In this document: one piece after another, positions 36,132 to 46,605 of the stretch | Position numbering within the stretch: position 1 is the stretch's first letter | Layout: the number at the start of each line of letters is the position of its first letter | NCBI GenBank assembly: GCA_037013495.1 | Contig: CM072807.1 | Coordinates: 13,705,001-13,769,000 of the forward strand | DNA: 64,000 nucleotides | From: Hippophae tibetana | Lineage: Eukaryota; Streptophyta; Magnoliopsida; Rosales; Elaeagnaceae | Direction: 5' to 3' | The notes under the pieces: model-generated | Database searches by the model: none | Told to the model about the DNA's origin: nothing | What the model saw: the letters and a program-made list of their open reading frames with translations, nothing else | Made by a program: the position numbers and the translations under genes

Positions 36132-36522
36132 TGTAAGTATAATTTACGATCCAAAAGTAGAATAAACAAACTAAAGGGATCAAAAACTTGTAAAGTCAAA
36201 GATCTTATCTCCAACCATTGAAATTCTAAGTTGCAAAACAAAAAAATTGTTATATGCTCTCTGTGTTTGGTTCTTCTATGCGCTCAACAGTACTCAGTTT
36301 AGATAGTGTATTTTGATGAAAAATGTGTGTTGAGCTTAAGGACTATGACAATCTTTTAATAGTCGTACTTCTCATCAAAGCTTCGACAACATTGTCAATC
36401 TCTAACCATTGAATGTATGAGCTATGACTCTTCAATGACCAAAACGTATGGACCATACTAAATGATCCGTTTAAAAAATGGATTAAAAATGAAATTGGAG
36501 CATAAACAATAAATCAGTTATA
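36132..36522 (-). repeat. 5' LTR of the decayed Copia element
   Basis: Partner of 30439-30835. On the minus strand it ends ...CTTACA and is followed by the tRNA-Met-type primer site. Confidence 0.85.
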
Positions 36523-38324
36523 GTGGATATCAAAATTTGTATTATGTATTTAAACAATATTTATCTATATTGGTTAGTATTGTCACAATGAGAATCATTT
36601 CAAATAGAAAATTGATTATTATTAAATCATAAGCTTGAACTCATTATTATATCTTAAAAACCCTATAAATGGGACTTTAACACTATATCATGAACATCAA
36701 GAATAATAAGATATATTTTCTCTTTACCTTCTATTATTTCATATTTTACTTATGTGTTTCATTTATTTTAGTTTTATAATATGTTGTCAAATCTGTTAGA
36801 TATCTAAACTTTTGGATTATTTTTTTAATTTAAATTTCATGACTTAACTTATATGAAATAACATTCTTCGTATTAATTCAAACAATTTATGAAATAACAT
36901 TCTTCATATTAATTCAAACAATTTTCTAAAAGTATGTATGAATTTAGATGTATCAAATTGTTATTTTTAAAATGTATAAAAAATATATTAAGATATTCAA
37001 AAATATGTTGATTTTTAAATAATTTAATTAATAATGAATTTTAATTTTGAGAATTTTAAACATATTTTACACATAGAAAAGTTTACCATAACTAACCTCC
37101 CCATAATATTTATGAAGATTTTGTATACTCTTCTTGCATTTCATTTCTTTTCTATTTTACTATTTTTTTTAAATATATTTAAATGTATATTTATTTGTAC
37201 ATTTGTTAACGTATCGCAAAAAGCATAACCACGATACATAATCAAGCATGCCAAAAGTGTAGGTTCCAATAAATAGTGAAAATAATTTTTTTATTTAAAT
37301 TGTTAATAAAAAATTATATATGTAAAGTTTGGGTCACACATTGGTCCTTGCAGAAAATATACAAGTCATATCTATAATTTCATAGTCAAAAATGATGGCT
37401 TAGCCAAAAGCGTGGATTTAATTCTTAGTAAAATATTTGCTCACATTTATCATATGGTTATAAGGGTCGATGATGTGTGCATTTACTGCTCGATTACAAG
37501 TGACATTGTCTCATTAAAAATATGTAATTTGAAAGGAAAAAAAATTAAGTCATGTGATTTCCAGATGTTTAATGATTTGGTGAATACCTGGTACGTTATA
37601 ATTATTACATATTAAATATTGTAAATAATTTTTTAATTATGTTAAATATATCAAAAGATTTAAGTTTTAAATTTTTTTATATCAAAGAAAATATTGGACA
37701 ATATATCAAAAAAGAAAATATTGGACAATATATCAAAAAAGAAAATATTGGACAATATATCCAAAAATAAAATATTTTTAAAAATTAATAGAAAAAAAAT
37801 GGATAAAAATTATGAAATAATTTAAGTGCAATAGAGTAAGATCACTTTTTAAAAATCTTATGTACATTATATTCCATTTTTCACTTGTAATAAATTTGTA
37901 TTAAAAAATGAACATTTAATCAAAATTAAAATTAATTTGAATACATGTTTAAGAATAATATTCATGTTGAAAACTTTTCTTGAAAGAACGATATTATTTA
38001 TCAATTTTCTAGAGGACGTCTATTATTATAATTGTTAAAACTCTTGTGATTTTTGTGTTTTTTAATGTATATATATAAAAAATATTTGTTAACATGTGTT
38101 CAAAAGTAAGTGGTTAAAGATAAAAGGACTCAATGGTCATCATCTTATAATTTATTAGATATATCTTGTTAGTTTAAAAAATTATATTAAAAATTCAAAA
38201 AAAGTAAGTGGTTAAAGATAAAAGGACTCGACATCATCTTATAATTTATTAGATATATTTTATTAATTTAAAAAATTATATTAAAAATTTTAAAATGATT
38301 GATATTTACATGGATTCCAAAAGT
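36523..38324. other. AT-rich DNA with two small tandem repeats
   Basis: No gene supported. A 27-28-bp unit (GAAAATATTGGACAATATAT core) is repeated three times at about 37683-37765. A roughly 100-bp unit beginning AAGTAAGTGGTTAAAGATAA is repeated twice at 38104-38297. A 67-residue frame at 37412-37615 has ordinary composition but matches nothing I know. Confidence 0.6.
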
Positions 38325-38573
38325 AAGAAATACAAGTGAATTATCAAGAAGATAATCAAAGAAAAGAATAAAAAATAACTATAGTTACTAAGAAAAAAAA
38401 TGCAATAATAATTCCTTGATTTCATTGCATGTAGGTGTGCATTTATATATACAGTTTTGGTTACATAGGTATTGCTAAATAGTTTGTTATAAAAAATTTA
38501 CATTACCTCGTTAACAAATTCCTTACACCTATCTTATAGGATAAATACATATGTATATGCACTCTATTTAACA
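38325..38573 (-). repeat. 3' LTR of the second decayed Copia element
   Basis: It ends at TTAACA (38573) on the plus strand, followed by a purine-rich tract on the other strand. The exact outer edge is uncertain by a few bases. Confidence 0.65.
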
Positions 38574-38599
38574 ATTCCTTTCAAACATAAGGTCTATGC

Positions 38600-39330
38600 A
38601 AGATCATGAGTTTAGTTCTTGAGTTTTGAAACTTGTCTAAAGCCAAAGGTTTAGTTAACACATTAACTAGTTGCTCATGTGTATTATAATACGTATGTCA
38701 AGAGCCTTTTTTTAACACAAAGTCTCTTACAAAATGACAATTATACAAGCAAATTGCACTAGATTGCTTGCTATATGTATAACTTAGGCACTTTTTTTTA
38801 CCATTATGCCTATTTTATCGAGTAAAATTGTTATCCAAGTGACTTTTGCAGCTCCATCAACTATAGCTCGATACTCAAACTTAATTGAGGATCTGGAAAC
38901 AAATTTTTTGCTTATAAGAACTCCATGAAACAACATTGTCACCAAGCATCATATAGTATCCCTTAATGATCTTATATCATTTAAGCACTTTACCTAATCA
39001 ATATATGTATACATTATCAAATCGAGGTGATTTGATTTGTTCAACACCAAGCCAAATTTCTTTGAACCCATAAAATAGCGTAGGATATGCTTGGCTGCTT
39101 TCCAATGTGAGTCTGTTAGGAAGTTGATAAACTGAGCCAACTTGCTCTCAGTAAAAACTATTTCAGGCCTTATAACTACACAATATTGTAGAGAGCCTAT
39201 CAAGCTTTTGTAAATGGAAGGATCCTCCAATGGAATCCTATCTAACTTGCTTAGTACTCCTATTTAGGCCATTATGGATACAGCTGATTTAGATTGTTCC
39301 AAACCAAATCGAGACAATAAATCAACACTT
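38600..39330 (-). pseudogene. Copia RT C-terminus and RNase H remnant
   Basis: The 78-residue frame 39230-38994 (YKSLIGSLQYCVVIRPEIVF, HWKAAKHILRYFMGSKKFGL) is the end of a Copia reverse transcriptase. Downstream to about 38600 are RNase H-like remnants with stops. Confidence 0.75.
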
Positions 39331-39472
39331 GGGAATGTATTTTCCTTGATGAGAAGTATCAGGTGCAGCTAGCAACACCTTGAAAGTAGTAGAGAAAACT
39401 TTAGGTTTAAACAAACTAACCTTAGCTCGAGTGATCATGGCGTGAAAGTTATCAACGGTAAGAGTATGAGTG

Positions 39473-40740
39473 TTTGAACCCATAGGATTTAGTGTTTTGA
39501 GAATATTGACTAGTGAGGAATAGAGTCAAAACGAATTTAGATTCTAGACACTGAAATTGGGTAAAATTAAATTGATACATTTTTATATGAAATATGAAAA
39601 TGATTTTCGACTAATTATTCTAATAAATCATGATTCCTTAAAAAGATTGAAATAACTTATACTTTAGATTTTAATTACGATCTTAAAGGAGATTAAAAAG
39701 TATGAGAAATTTTTGTGTTATGTTTCATGTTGTTTTCTTTTATTTTATTCTTAAAAGTTAATTTTTGATTTTGTTGTAATTTTAGTTTTTAAGTTGTTAT
39801 TTTTATTAATTTTTACATTTAGTTCAATATTTATAGGTATAATTACTAAAAACCCTCACATGACTCAAACTCGTCCACTAGGGCAACCTAGGGGTATAAA
39901 GGCTTGTTCCATATGCTAAATGTAATAGTATCAATCCACGAAAATGATTTAGGATAGTTTAATTTTTAGTTTTTATCGCTTCTCTTGCTAAGGGACTAAC
40001 AAGAAGCTGGTTGGGGGTTGTGATGAGTGCTCAAAAGAACTAAAATTATCATGATTTTATGCACGTTAATTGATTAAAAATATATATATTTATATGATTT
40101 TATCATATATTTATATAAATCTGTTTTTTCAGAATCACGAGTATTTTTATTGTTTTCAGGTATTTTTACTTAAAAAAGTAACTTAAATACTCAAAGAAAA
40201 ATAGCGGAGGCAATACATCACAAATATATTCATAAAATAAATGAGGAAAAGTCAAAAAAGAAGGAAAAATGGTTCAAAAGGATAAAAAAGGATGAAATTG
40301 CACACGTAGCCGCCCAATAATGCCGGACAACGTATGTAGCATACCCAGCAGCGCCAGCCAACACTTGTGCATCGCCCGCACAACACCCAGTCCATGCATG
40401 TCGTTGTGCCTATCTACCCCATATGCGCACGCTGTTGTGCCCATCTGCCCCACCACGCATGCCACTGCACCCCATCTACCATGACATCAATAATGATGTC
40501 ATCGTCACCTACTACGTGTTTCCTCCATTTTTAATCATTTTTTCACCCACCTTTTCTTTATCTCCTCACCTATAAATACCCTCATTCTCTTCATATCAAA
40601 ACACACCTCAAAAATATCTTCTTCTTTCTTTCTTTTTCTCCATTTCTTGGTTTTTAGTTTTTCTTAGTTTTAAAGTTCTTCTCTTTTTAAGAAGGAATCA
40701 AAATTTCTTCTCCTCCTTAAGGAATCATGATTTCATTCTC
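39473..40740 (+). mobile_element. Athila 3' fragment with truncated LTR
   Basis: 39473-40020 matches the 3' non-coding end of the larger Athila (25557-26098), including the polypurine tract GGTTGGGGGTTG. It runs straight into an LTR starting TGATGAGTGCTC at 40021. The LTR is followed to about 40730, past its TATA box (CCTATAAATACC, about 40568-40579), and is then lost. The fragment is cut at both sides and the right edge meets telomere-like repeats. Confidence 0.85.
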
Positions 40741-40763
40741 ATCTTAATTTTTTTCCAATTTTA

Positions 40764-41114
40764 CCCCAATCCTAAATATAACCTTAAACCCTAAATCTCA
40801 AATCCCAAAACCTAAAACTCTAAATCCCAAATCTCAAAACCCTAAACCCTATTTAGAAAAATAATAATTTTAACCCTCAACCTTAAGCCACAAATATAAC
40901 CCTAAACCCAAAATCTTAAATCCCAAAACCCAAAAACATATTTAGAAAAATAATAATTTTAATCATAAACCTTAACCCATAATTATAACCCTAAATCATA
41001 AACCTTAAATCCCAAATCTCAAAACTATAAACTATAAACTCTGAACCCCAAATCCCAAATCTATAAACCCTAAACCCTAAATCCCAAATCATAAAATCCT
41101 AAACTCTATTTAGG
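40764..41114 (+). repeat. Degenerate interstitial telomere-like repeats
   Basis: About 350 bases of CCCTAAA-type motifs in loose tandem (AAACCCTAAATC, CCCAAATC and AACCCTAAACCCTA). They include two copies of a stretch with TTTAGAAAAATAATAATTTTAA (about 40853 and 40940). The plant telomere repeat is CCCTAAA/TTTAGGG. The array lies exactly between the broken end of the Athila LTR and Copia integrase sequence. Confidence 0.8.
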
Positions 41115-42762
41115 ACATGTCCACCTATAATGAATGCCTAAATTGAGCAATAGTTTAACCAAAATATTTAAATTTTTCGGCTCTACTAGTCAGTACCTAC
41201 TTAATACCCATATCAAATTGACAATTTACCATGACTTGAAATTTAAGAATATGTTCTTTGCTTGATCAAGAGTTCTTAAAAAATAAAGTCATGAGAAACA
41301 TGTGCAGTCATCTATAATAAGTAAAAAAATAACAACCACCATGTAAACTAATGGAACACATAAGGAACTCTATATGACTTGGAAAGTGCACAAGCCTTAC
41401 ACACACTATGCTTCTTAGAAGTAGTTTTTATTCCACTACTACTAAGTACTTTACGTAAGATGGGTTCAGATATATGCGCTAATCTATTGTGCCTAGTAGA
41501 GGCATTACCAAGAAACACAACTCTAACTATAGACTACTTTTCTTATTGCTTGAAGATATGTTCCTCACTCTTATTCCATATTCAATAAAATGCCTTGTTT
41601 AGTAGGGCCTTAAAGAAGGATCTTCTTGGTGAGCTTGTCCTTAACAAAGAAACAATTAGAATGTTGCTATACAAAAATGTCATTATCACTACATAGCCTA
41701 CTAATTGACATTAGGTTACTAGCAACTTGGCATACATGCAAAATACCATCGAGATGTAAATCATAATTAAGAGTAATATGCAATTTTGATTGACCTAAAT
41801 GATCAATTGAAATCTACATACCATTTCCTACTAAAATACCTTTAGATCCTTCATAGAGTGCTAAGTTGCACACATTTGACATATCTCCAATGCTATGGTG
41901 ACTAGCACTACTATCTAGAACCTAAGTTGAGTTTGTAATGGTATTTGCATCCTCATGAGTTGACATATAAGAAACATGTTGATTTTGTCCATGGGAGTTC
42001 TAATTTTTTTTCCTTTAGGTACATTACTACCTATGAGATTCTTGAGAGCATAAGAATTAGAAGTAACATGCTAGAATTGACATTGTGTACCCCTACCTTT
42101 ATTATGTGCATTATTATCACCATTACCTCTACCTCTTCCTTGATTTGAGTTGTTATTAGAATTGTATACATTTTTAGTAGATTTTCCAGAAGAGGGATTC
42201 TTAGAACCAAAAGAATTTTGAGTTGATACATTCGAATTAGCAAGATTTGCTTGAATAAATTGATTCTCATCATTTTTATTCTATTGTGACAACAAATTCT
42301 TAAAAAATAACCGACTCTTACCTTTGCGTGTAGTCTAGAGTTGTAATTTCACTTCCATTTTCCTTGCTCTTGATGAAGATGCATAGTTCTCTCAAGATTC
42401 TTTCATTGCTCACTGATCGAGTTTTTGCTTGTCACATGAATAAGCATTGAAGTTGAAACTAAAAAATAAGTCTAGCTATTCAAGATTCCATTGATGCAAC
42501 TATATGTAACATATTTAGAATTCACAGTTTTTGAATCATCAAGATTTAAAAAGCTCAATTCGCACTCCATTGATGTAGTCTTTGAGATCATATGTTGAGA
42601 TTAAACATATAATCTATTCACACCAGATCAAGAAGTTTCCACGATTTAGTTTGTTCAACATTAAAATATTCACTGGAAGAGCTTGAACTATGATTTGTGT
42701 CACTTGCTATGTTATTTGATCAACACCATTAGTTGCCATTGTTGACTATGGTATCATTCCAA
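41115..42762 (-). pseudogene. Copia gag and integrase remnant
   Basis: On the minus strand, Gag begins near 42740 (MATNGVDQ, then KLNRGNFLIWCE and YDLKDYINGVRIEL). A Gly/Arg/Asn-rich tail follows (SNQGRGRGNGDNNAHNKGRG, about 42160-42090) and then zinc-knuckle remnants. GAG-pre-integrase and integrase finger remnants (CKACALSKSYRVPYVF-like, about 41420-41350; an IDDCTCFSWLYFLR-like core start near 41300) come next. Stops and shifts occur throughout. Confidence 0.75.
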
Positions 42763-42782
42763 ATGCAAGAAATGCAAGTGAA

Positions 42783-44323
42783 TGATGACTTTATGAAAGT
42801 AGAGTCATTAACACACTTTTTTACTTAATATTTACTTGTTTTATTTAATAAATAGTATTTTTATGGAAAAAATATTAAAATATAAAATTTTAAGTGAAAA
42901 AGGATGAAAATATATTTTTTGAAATTTTTAACGCATGACTAATCAAGAACTACCGTGTGTCATACCATGCAAGTAGAGGAGTTAACTAGACAAGCCATAT
43001 GGATGCCATGCAAGTAGAGACATCGAATCACATTACGTCGCGTGTAGGGAGGACAAACTACGTGCCACGTGTTAACACGATGATCAATCTGAGTTCAAGC
43101 TTGGTCAAACTGTATTGTCACGTGTCGTTATGCCATTGCTCTGTATGATCCACCCACACGCCATGCCATCCATTTCCACGAATTATATCGTGCTACATGG
43201 CACTAACTATGACCGTTCTTCCCTACCACACGTCACTCCCTAAATCACCCAGTGAATTTCTGATGCCACATGTCGTGTTGTGATTGGTTGAAGTTGTCAT
43301 TTTTTTTCTTGTTTTGATGGTAGCCTTTGATCTGAAGTTGATTTGATGGTCTAAATCGCACTTGAGTAATATTTAAGCCCCTAATCACTCTATAAATCCT
43401 AAGTGACCTCGATTAGCATAATTTTGATCAATTTTTGGAGCTAAAAAGAGAAAAAATACAGAAAAAATCAAGAGAAGACACAATTTTTGTGGAGATTCAA
43501 TAGAAAATTAATTCTACAATTCAAGAGGTTGATTGTATTTCTTCTTCTACTTTTATTTTTTCTTTATCAATTTTTATGTCTTTCTTTATGAAAATATGAG
43601 CTTTATGAACACAATTATGTGTAGTTAATTTATTAATCTAGGGATCTTATGAACCCAAATTTCACCATGTGATGATTTAATATTTTACCCCAATTATAAT
43701 TATAATTATAATTTTAAATTTAATTATATTATTTAATTTGATTTGTATGCCATGAATTATTTGGTCAACAATTTATCTATAAAGACAATTAAATAGATTT
43801 GAGAGAATTATTTAATTATTTGTCTTGATTAAATAACATGCATAGTTTCTAAGCAAAGATGTATGATTTTTATGTATGTGATCCATAATTGATGAACTTA
43901 ATGAATAGTATGCAATTTAATTAGCATGAGATAATTACTATATGATGTATAGTTTACTTGAGAGAGAAATACATGCTAGGTTAGATTCAATTGATCATGT
44001 AATTTAATTGATAATTATATTGAAGGGATTTTAACGATTCATATGTTTAGAAAATTGGTGGATTAAGTATTCCTAGATATTTTCTCATATATCTTTTTAG
44101 TTATGAAATTTTATTTAATTAATTATTGTTATTTACTTTTAGTTATTTTAATTTTGCTTACTTCAAATATAAAAACACATAAAAAATTTGATTTTGATTT
44201 TTTTTAATTTTAAAAATTAGTTTTTAATAATCTATATAAAAACGATTTTTTCTTATCATTATATTACTTGTTACAATATGTATACTTGCATATTCATTGT
44301 ACACACCTCGTGTGTGGCGATCA
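42783..44323 (+). mobile_element. Solo LTR, 1541 bp, in the right LTR of the decayed Copia
   Basis: It begins TGATGACTTTATG and ends GTGGCGATCA, and is flanked by the 5-bp duplication GTGAA (42778-42782, 44324-44328). The flanking sequences join to restore the Copia LTR. A TATA-like CTCTATAAATCC lies near 43388, suggesting the plus strand is the sense strand. No coding frame is present. It is a different family from the Athila LTRs above, although its termini are similar in style. Confidence 0.75.
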
Positions 44324-44557
44324 GTGAATCATTGAGAAGATGATAAAAAAAGGAATCAAAGAATAACTAGAGTTACAAAGGAAAAAATGCAACAATAATT
44401 CCTTAGCATAATTGCATGTGAGCCGTGCACTTATATACACAAATTTGATTATATATGCATTGCTAAGTAGTTTGTTATAACAAGTTCACACTACCTTACT
44501 AACAAATTTCTTACACTTAGCTTATAAGATACATATATGTGTACAAGCATTTTTCTT
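44324..44557 (-). repeat. Remaining part of the 5' LTR of the second decayed Copia
   Basis: Matches 38345-38573 in order. It ends where the TRIM array starts. Confidence 0.65.
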
Positions 44558-44559
44558 AG

Positions 44560-45172
44560 TGTTAGAAACTCAAGCCTAACTCAATCGAATAAGATCTCAT
44601 TGAGTTAAGAGTTGTCTAAGCTTATAAGTAGCACTACTGTCGAACTCTTGGTCGATGTGGGACTGAAGAAAATTTAATATCCCCCCTCTACACGAACAGA
44701 GGTGGTTTCACAAAACCACAAGTGAGACTGTTAAGGACAAAACACAAGTCGCTGATCAAGGTAGACCCAACTTTGATATCATGTTAAAAACCTAGGCCTA
44801 CCTTAACCCAATAGGATCTCATTGAGTTAAGGGTTGCCCAAGTTTATAAGCAACACTAATGCCAAACTCTTGGCCGATGTAGGACTAAAAAATACCATGT
44901 TAGAAACTCAGGCCTAACTCAACCTAATAAGATCTCATTGAGTTAAGGGTTGCCCAAGCTTATAAGTAGTACTACTGTCGAACTCTAGGCCGACGTGGGA
45001 CTAAAGAAAACTTAGCAACCCTCCTCAATCAAGCCAGGCTAATTTTGATACCATATTAGAAATTCAGGCCTAACTCAACCCAATAAGATCTCATTGAGTT
45101 AAATATTACCCAAATTTATAAGCAACACTATTACCGAACTATTAGTTGATATTAGACCGAAAAAAACTTAAC
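44560..45172 (-). mobile_element. Tandem TRIM array (four LTR-like units)
   Basis: Four related units, 44560-44680, 44782-44890, 44898-45014 and 45054-45172, share AACTCAGGCCTAACTCAACC and ATAAGATCTCATTGAGTTAA and end in CCGATGTGGGACT-type sequence. Between units 1-2 and 3-4 lie short internal parts. Each has a primer-like site on the minus strand (TTTTGATACCAT or TTTGATATCAT on plus). The first also has a polypurine tract (ATCCCCCCTCT on plus). This is the structure of terminal-repeat retrotransposons in miniature, repeated head to tail. No coding capacity. Confidence 0.75.
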
Positions 45173-46273
45173 ATTTAGCTTAATAATAGATGCTCACAAA
45201 ACATGTGGAGGTTCGATAGGCCCTACCAAACTTATTGATGATTTGTAGGTAATTTTTTAGTACGATAGTCTTGTTCTTATTTATTTTTATTTCAATTTTT
45301 AATTTTTTTATTCTTTCGTATATATTATATATGTATATTTCATTTTAAATAATAAAAGTTGTAAAAAATTTTGAGATAAAAAATTAAGATACAATGGTTG
45401 GGATGAGGGAGATATTTAAAGTTGAAAAAAGGAATAAAGATAGCAAGTAAAGTTTAATAATTTTTTTTTTGTGAAAATATATTTGAGTGGGATGTTTGAT
45501 AGAGAATTAGATTATTTATTTGAAAATTACGATAAAAGTATAAAAGAGAAAGCTAAAGAGGAAGTATGCTCTTAGTTGACCTGCTACGATTGGGTCTTGT
45601 GTCGCCTCGTCTATCGAGGAATAGCATTTGAGACCTTAAACATACTATCCAATTTTGTAGAAAGTCTCTATTGAAAACCTTACTATGATAATGTCTCCCG
45701 TATTGCTAAAGGTTTGGTAGAATTAAATTGAATTTAAAATGATTTAAAAAATAATAATTTTTTTTAAAATTTCTTAATTTTATTTTATATGCTTTTATAT
45801 TTTATTATTATTTTCAAAAAATATTTCAATAACTTATAAAAAATAAAAAATGTGAGAAAAAAAATAATTAAATACACGCAGCTAATATATTTAATATTAT
45901 TTTTATTAAAAATATATATTAAATTATAAAAGTTTGAGAATAAAAAAAAACCACCGATGATTCTTTCATCCAAGAATGCATAGTTATTCATATTTTTAAG
46001 ATAAAATTTAAGAAAATTATGAAATTAAAAATCTTAAAATTAGTGATAAAAATAATATCTTTAAAATTAATTCATATATATTTCAATTTAAGCTAGGCTT
46101 GCAAATTGTGATTGGCCTTCGACGTAGATCTGTGGCCGTACACTGACGCGAACATGATTGCAGCTTCAGACAAACGGGAAAGAAAACACTAACTCTGCTT
46201 CCATTTTCTTCTTTTCTCTTCTCTTCTATTTGTTGCATAAGTTCACAAAGGCCCCCTCTTCCAACTAATCTCA
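45173..46273. other. Intergenic DNA upstream of the first kinase gene
   Basis: AT-rich, with no supported gene. Possible W-box (TTGACC) at 45575-45580. A short GC-balanced stretch at 45560-45700 is unassigned. Confidence 0.5.
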
Positions 46274-46281
46274 CCAAGTTA

Positions 46282-46289
46282 CACGTGGC
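46282..46289 (+). promoter_or_regulatory. G-box/ABRE-like motif CACGTGGC
   Basis: CACGTGGC lies about 290 bases upstream of the kinase start, in the likely promoter or leader. bZIP and bHLH factors bind this core in plants. It is a motif match only. Confidence 0.35.
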
Positions 46290-46557
46290 ACCGCGTTTTC
46301 CCCTCCGCTCTGTGTTTCGATTCGACGGCGTTTACCAGTCTCAAAGTTATCTTTCTCTCTCATCCTCTTCAACCATTTCGCTCTTTGTTCAGCTTTCTTC
46401 TTTTCGAAATTCAAAACCTAATTCCCTATATTTTCTGACCCAATTTTCTTAGCGAAGTTGCAGAAAATTTATAACCGGGATAAGAAGGTTTCTGTGCAGA
46501 GGACTTTCTCGTGGTCTTTATTTTCACTGGATCGAAGTTCCTGAATTGCAAATTTTG

Positions 46558-46605
46558 ATGGGCTTAGCTCTCTATGCATCTCATACCTCGATTTTTCTCT
46601 CCTAG
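46558..46605 (+). CDS. Upstream ORF overlapping the kinase start
   Basis: An ATG at 46558 opens a 15-residue frame that ends with TAG at 46603-46605. It overlaps the first kinase ATG (46574) in another frame. Ribosomes using it would miss 46574 but could restart at the in-frame ATG 46622, from which the protein begins MNLKKKQTRPRL. Whether it is used is unknown. Confidence 0.4.
   Translation: MGLALYASHTSIFLS

Larger units (their letters stand above)
30439..36522 (-). mobile_element. Decayed Ty1/copia retrotransposon
   Basis: Direct terminal repeats at 30439-30835 and 36132-36522 start TGTAAG on the plus strand and end GTTACA or GTTATA. They are clearly diverged from each other, so the copy is old. 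Read on the minus strand, a primer site like that for initiator tRNA-Met (GCTCTGATACAA on plus, 36118-36129) lies next to the 5' LTR at the right. A polypurine tract (CATTCCCCCACTTGC on plus, just after 30835) lies next to the 3' LTR. No matching target duplication is visible. The internal region carries only broken gag-pol pieces. Confidence 0.9.
38325..44557 (-). mobile_element. Second decayed Copia retrotransposon, heavily invaded
   Basis: The left LTR (about 38325-38573) matches a right LTR that is itself split (about 42763-42782 and 44324-44557). Shared stretches include GCAATAATAATTCCTT/GCAACAATAATTCCTT and GCTAAATAGTTTGTTATAA-like. On the minus strand the order is gag (42740 to about 41980), integrase finger region (about 41500-41130), then an RT/RNase H piece (39230-38600). 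An Athila fragment plus telomere-like repeats (39473-41114) separates integrase from RT. All coding parts contain stops. Confidence 0.8.

Noticed and set aside
37412-37615. 67-codon frame as a gene
   Set aside because: No recognisable motif, AT-rich surroundings, and no splice or promoter context.
44560-45172. CRISPR-like or satellite array
   Set aside because: Units are over 100 bases with LTR, PPT and primer-site logic; TRIM explains them.
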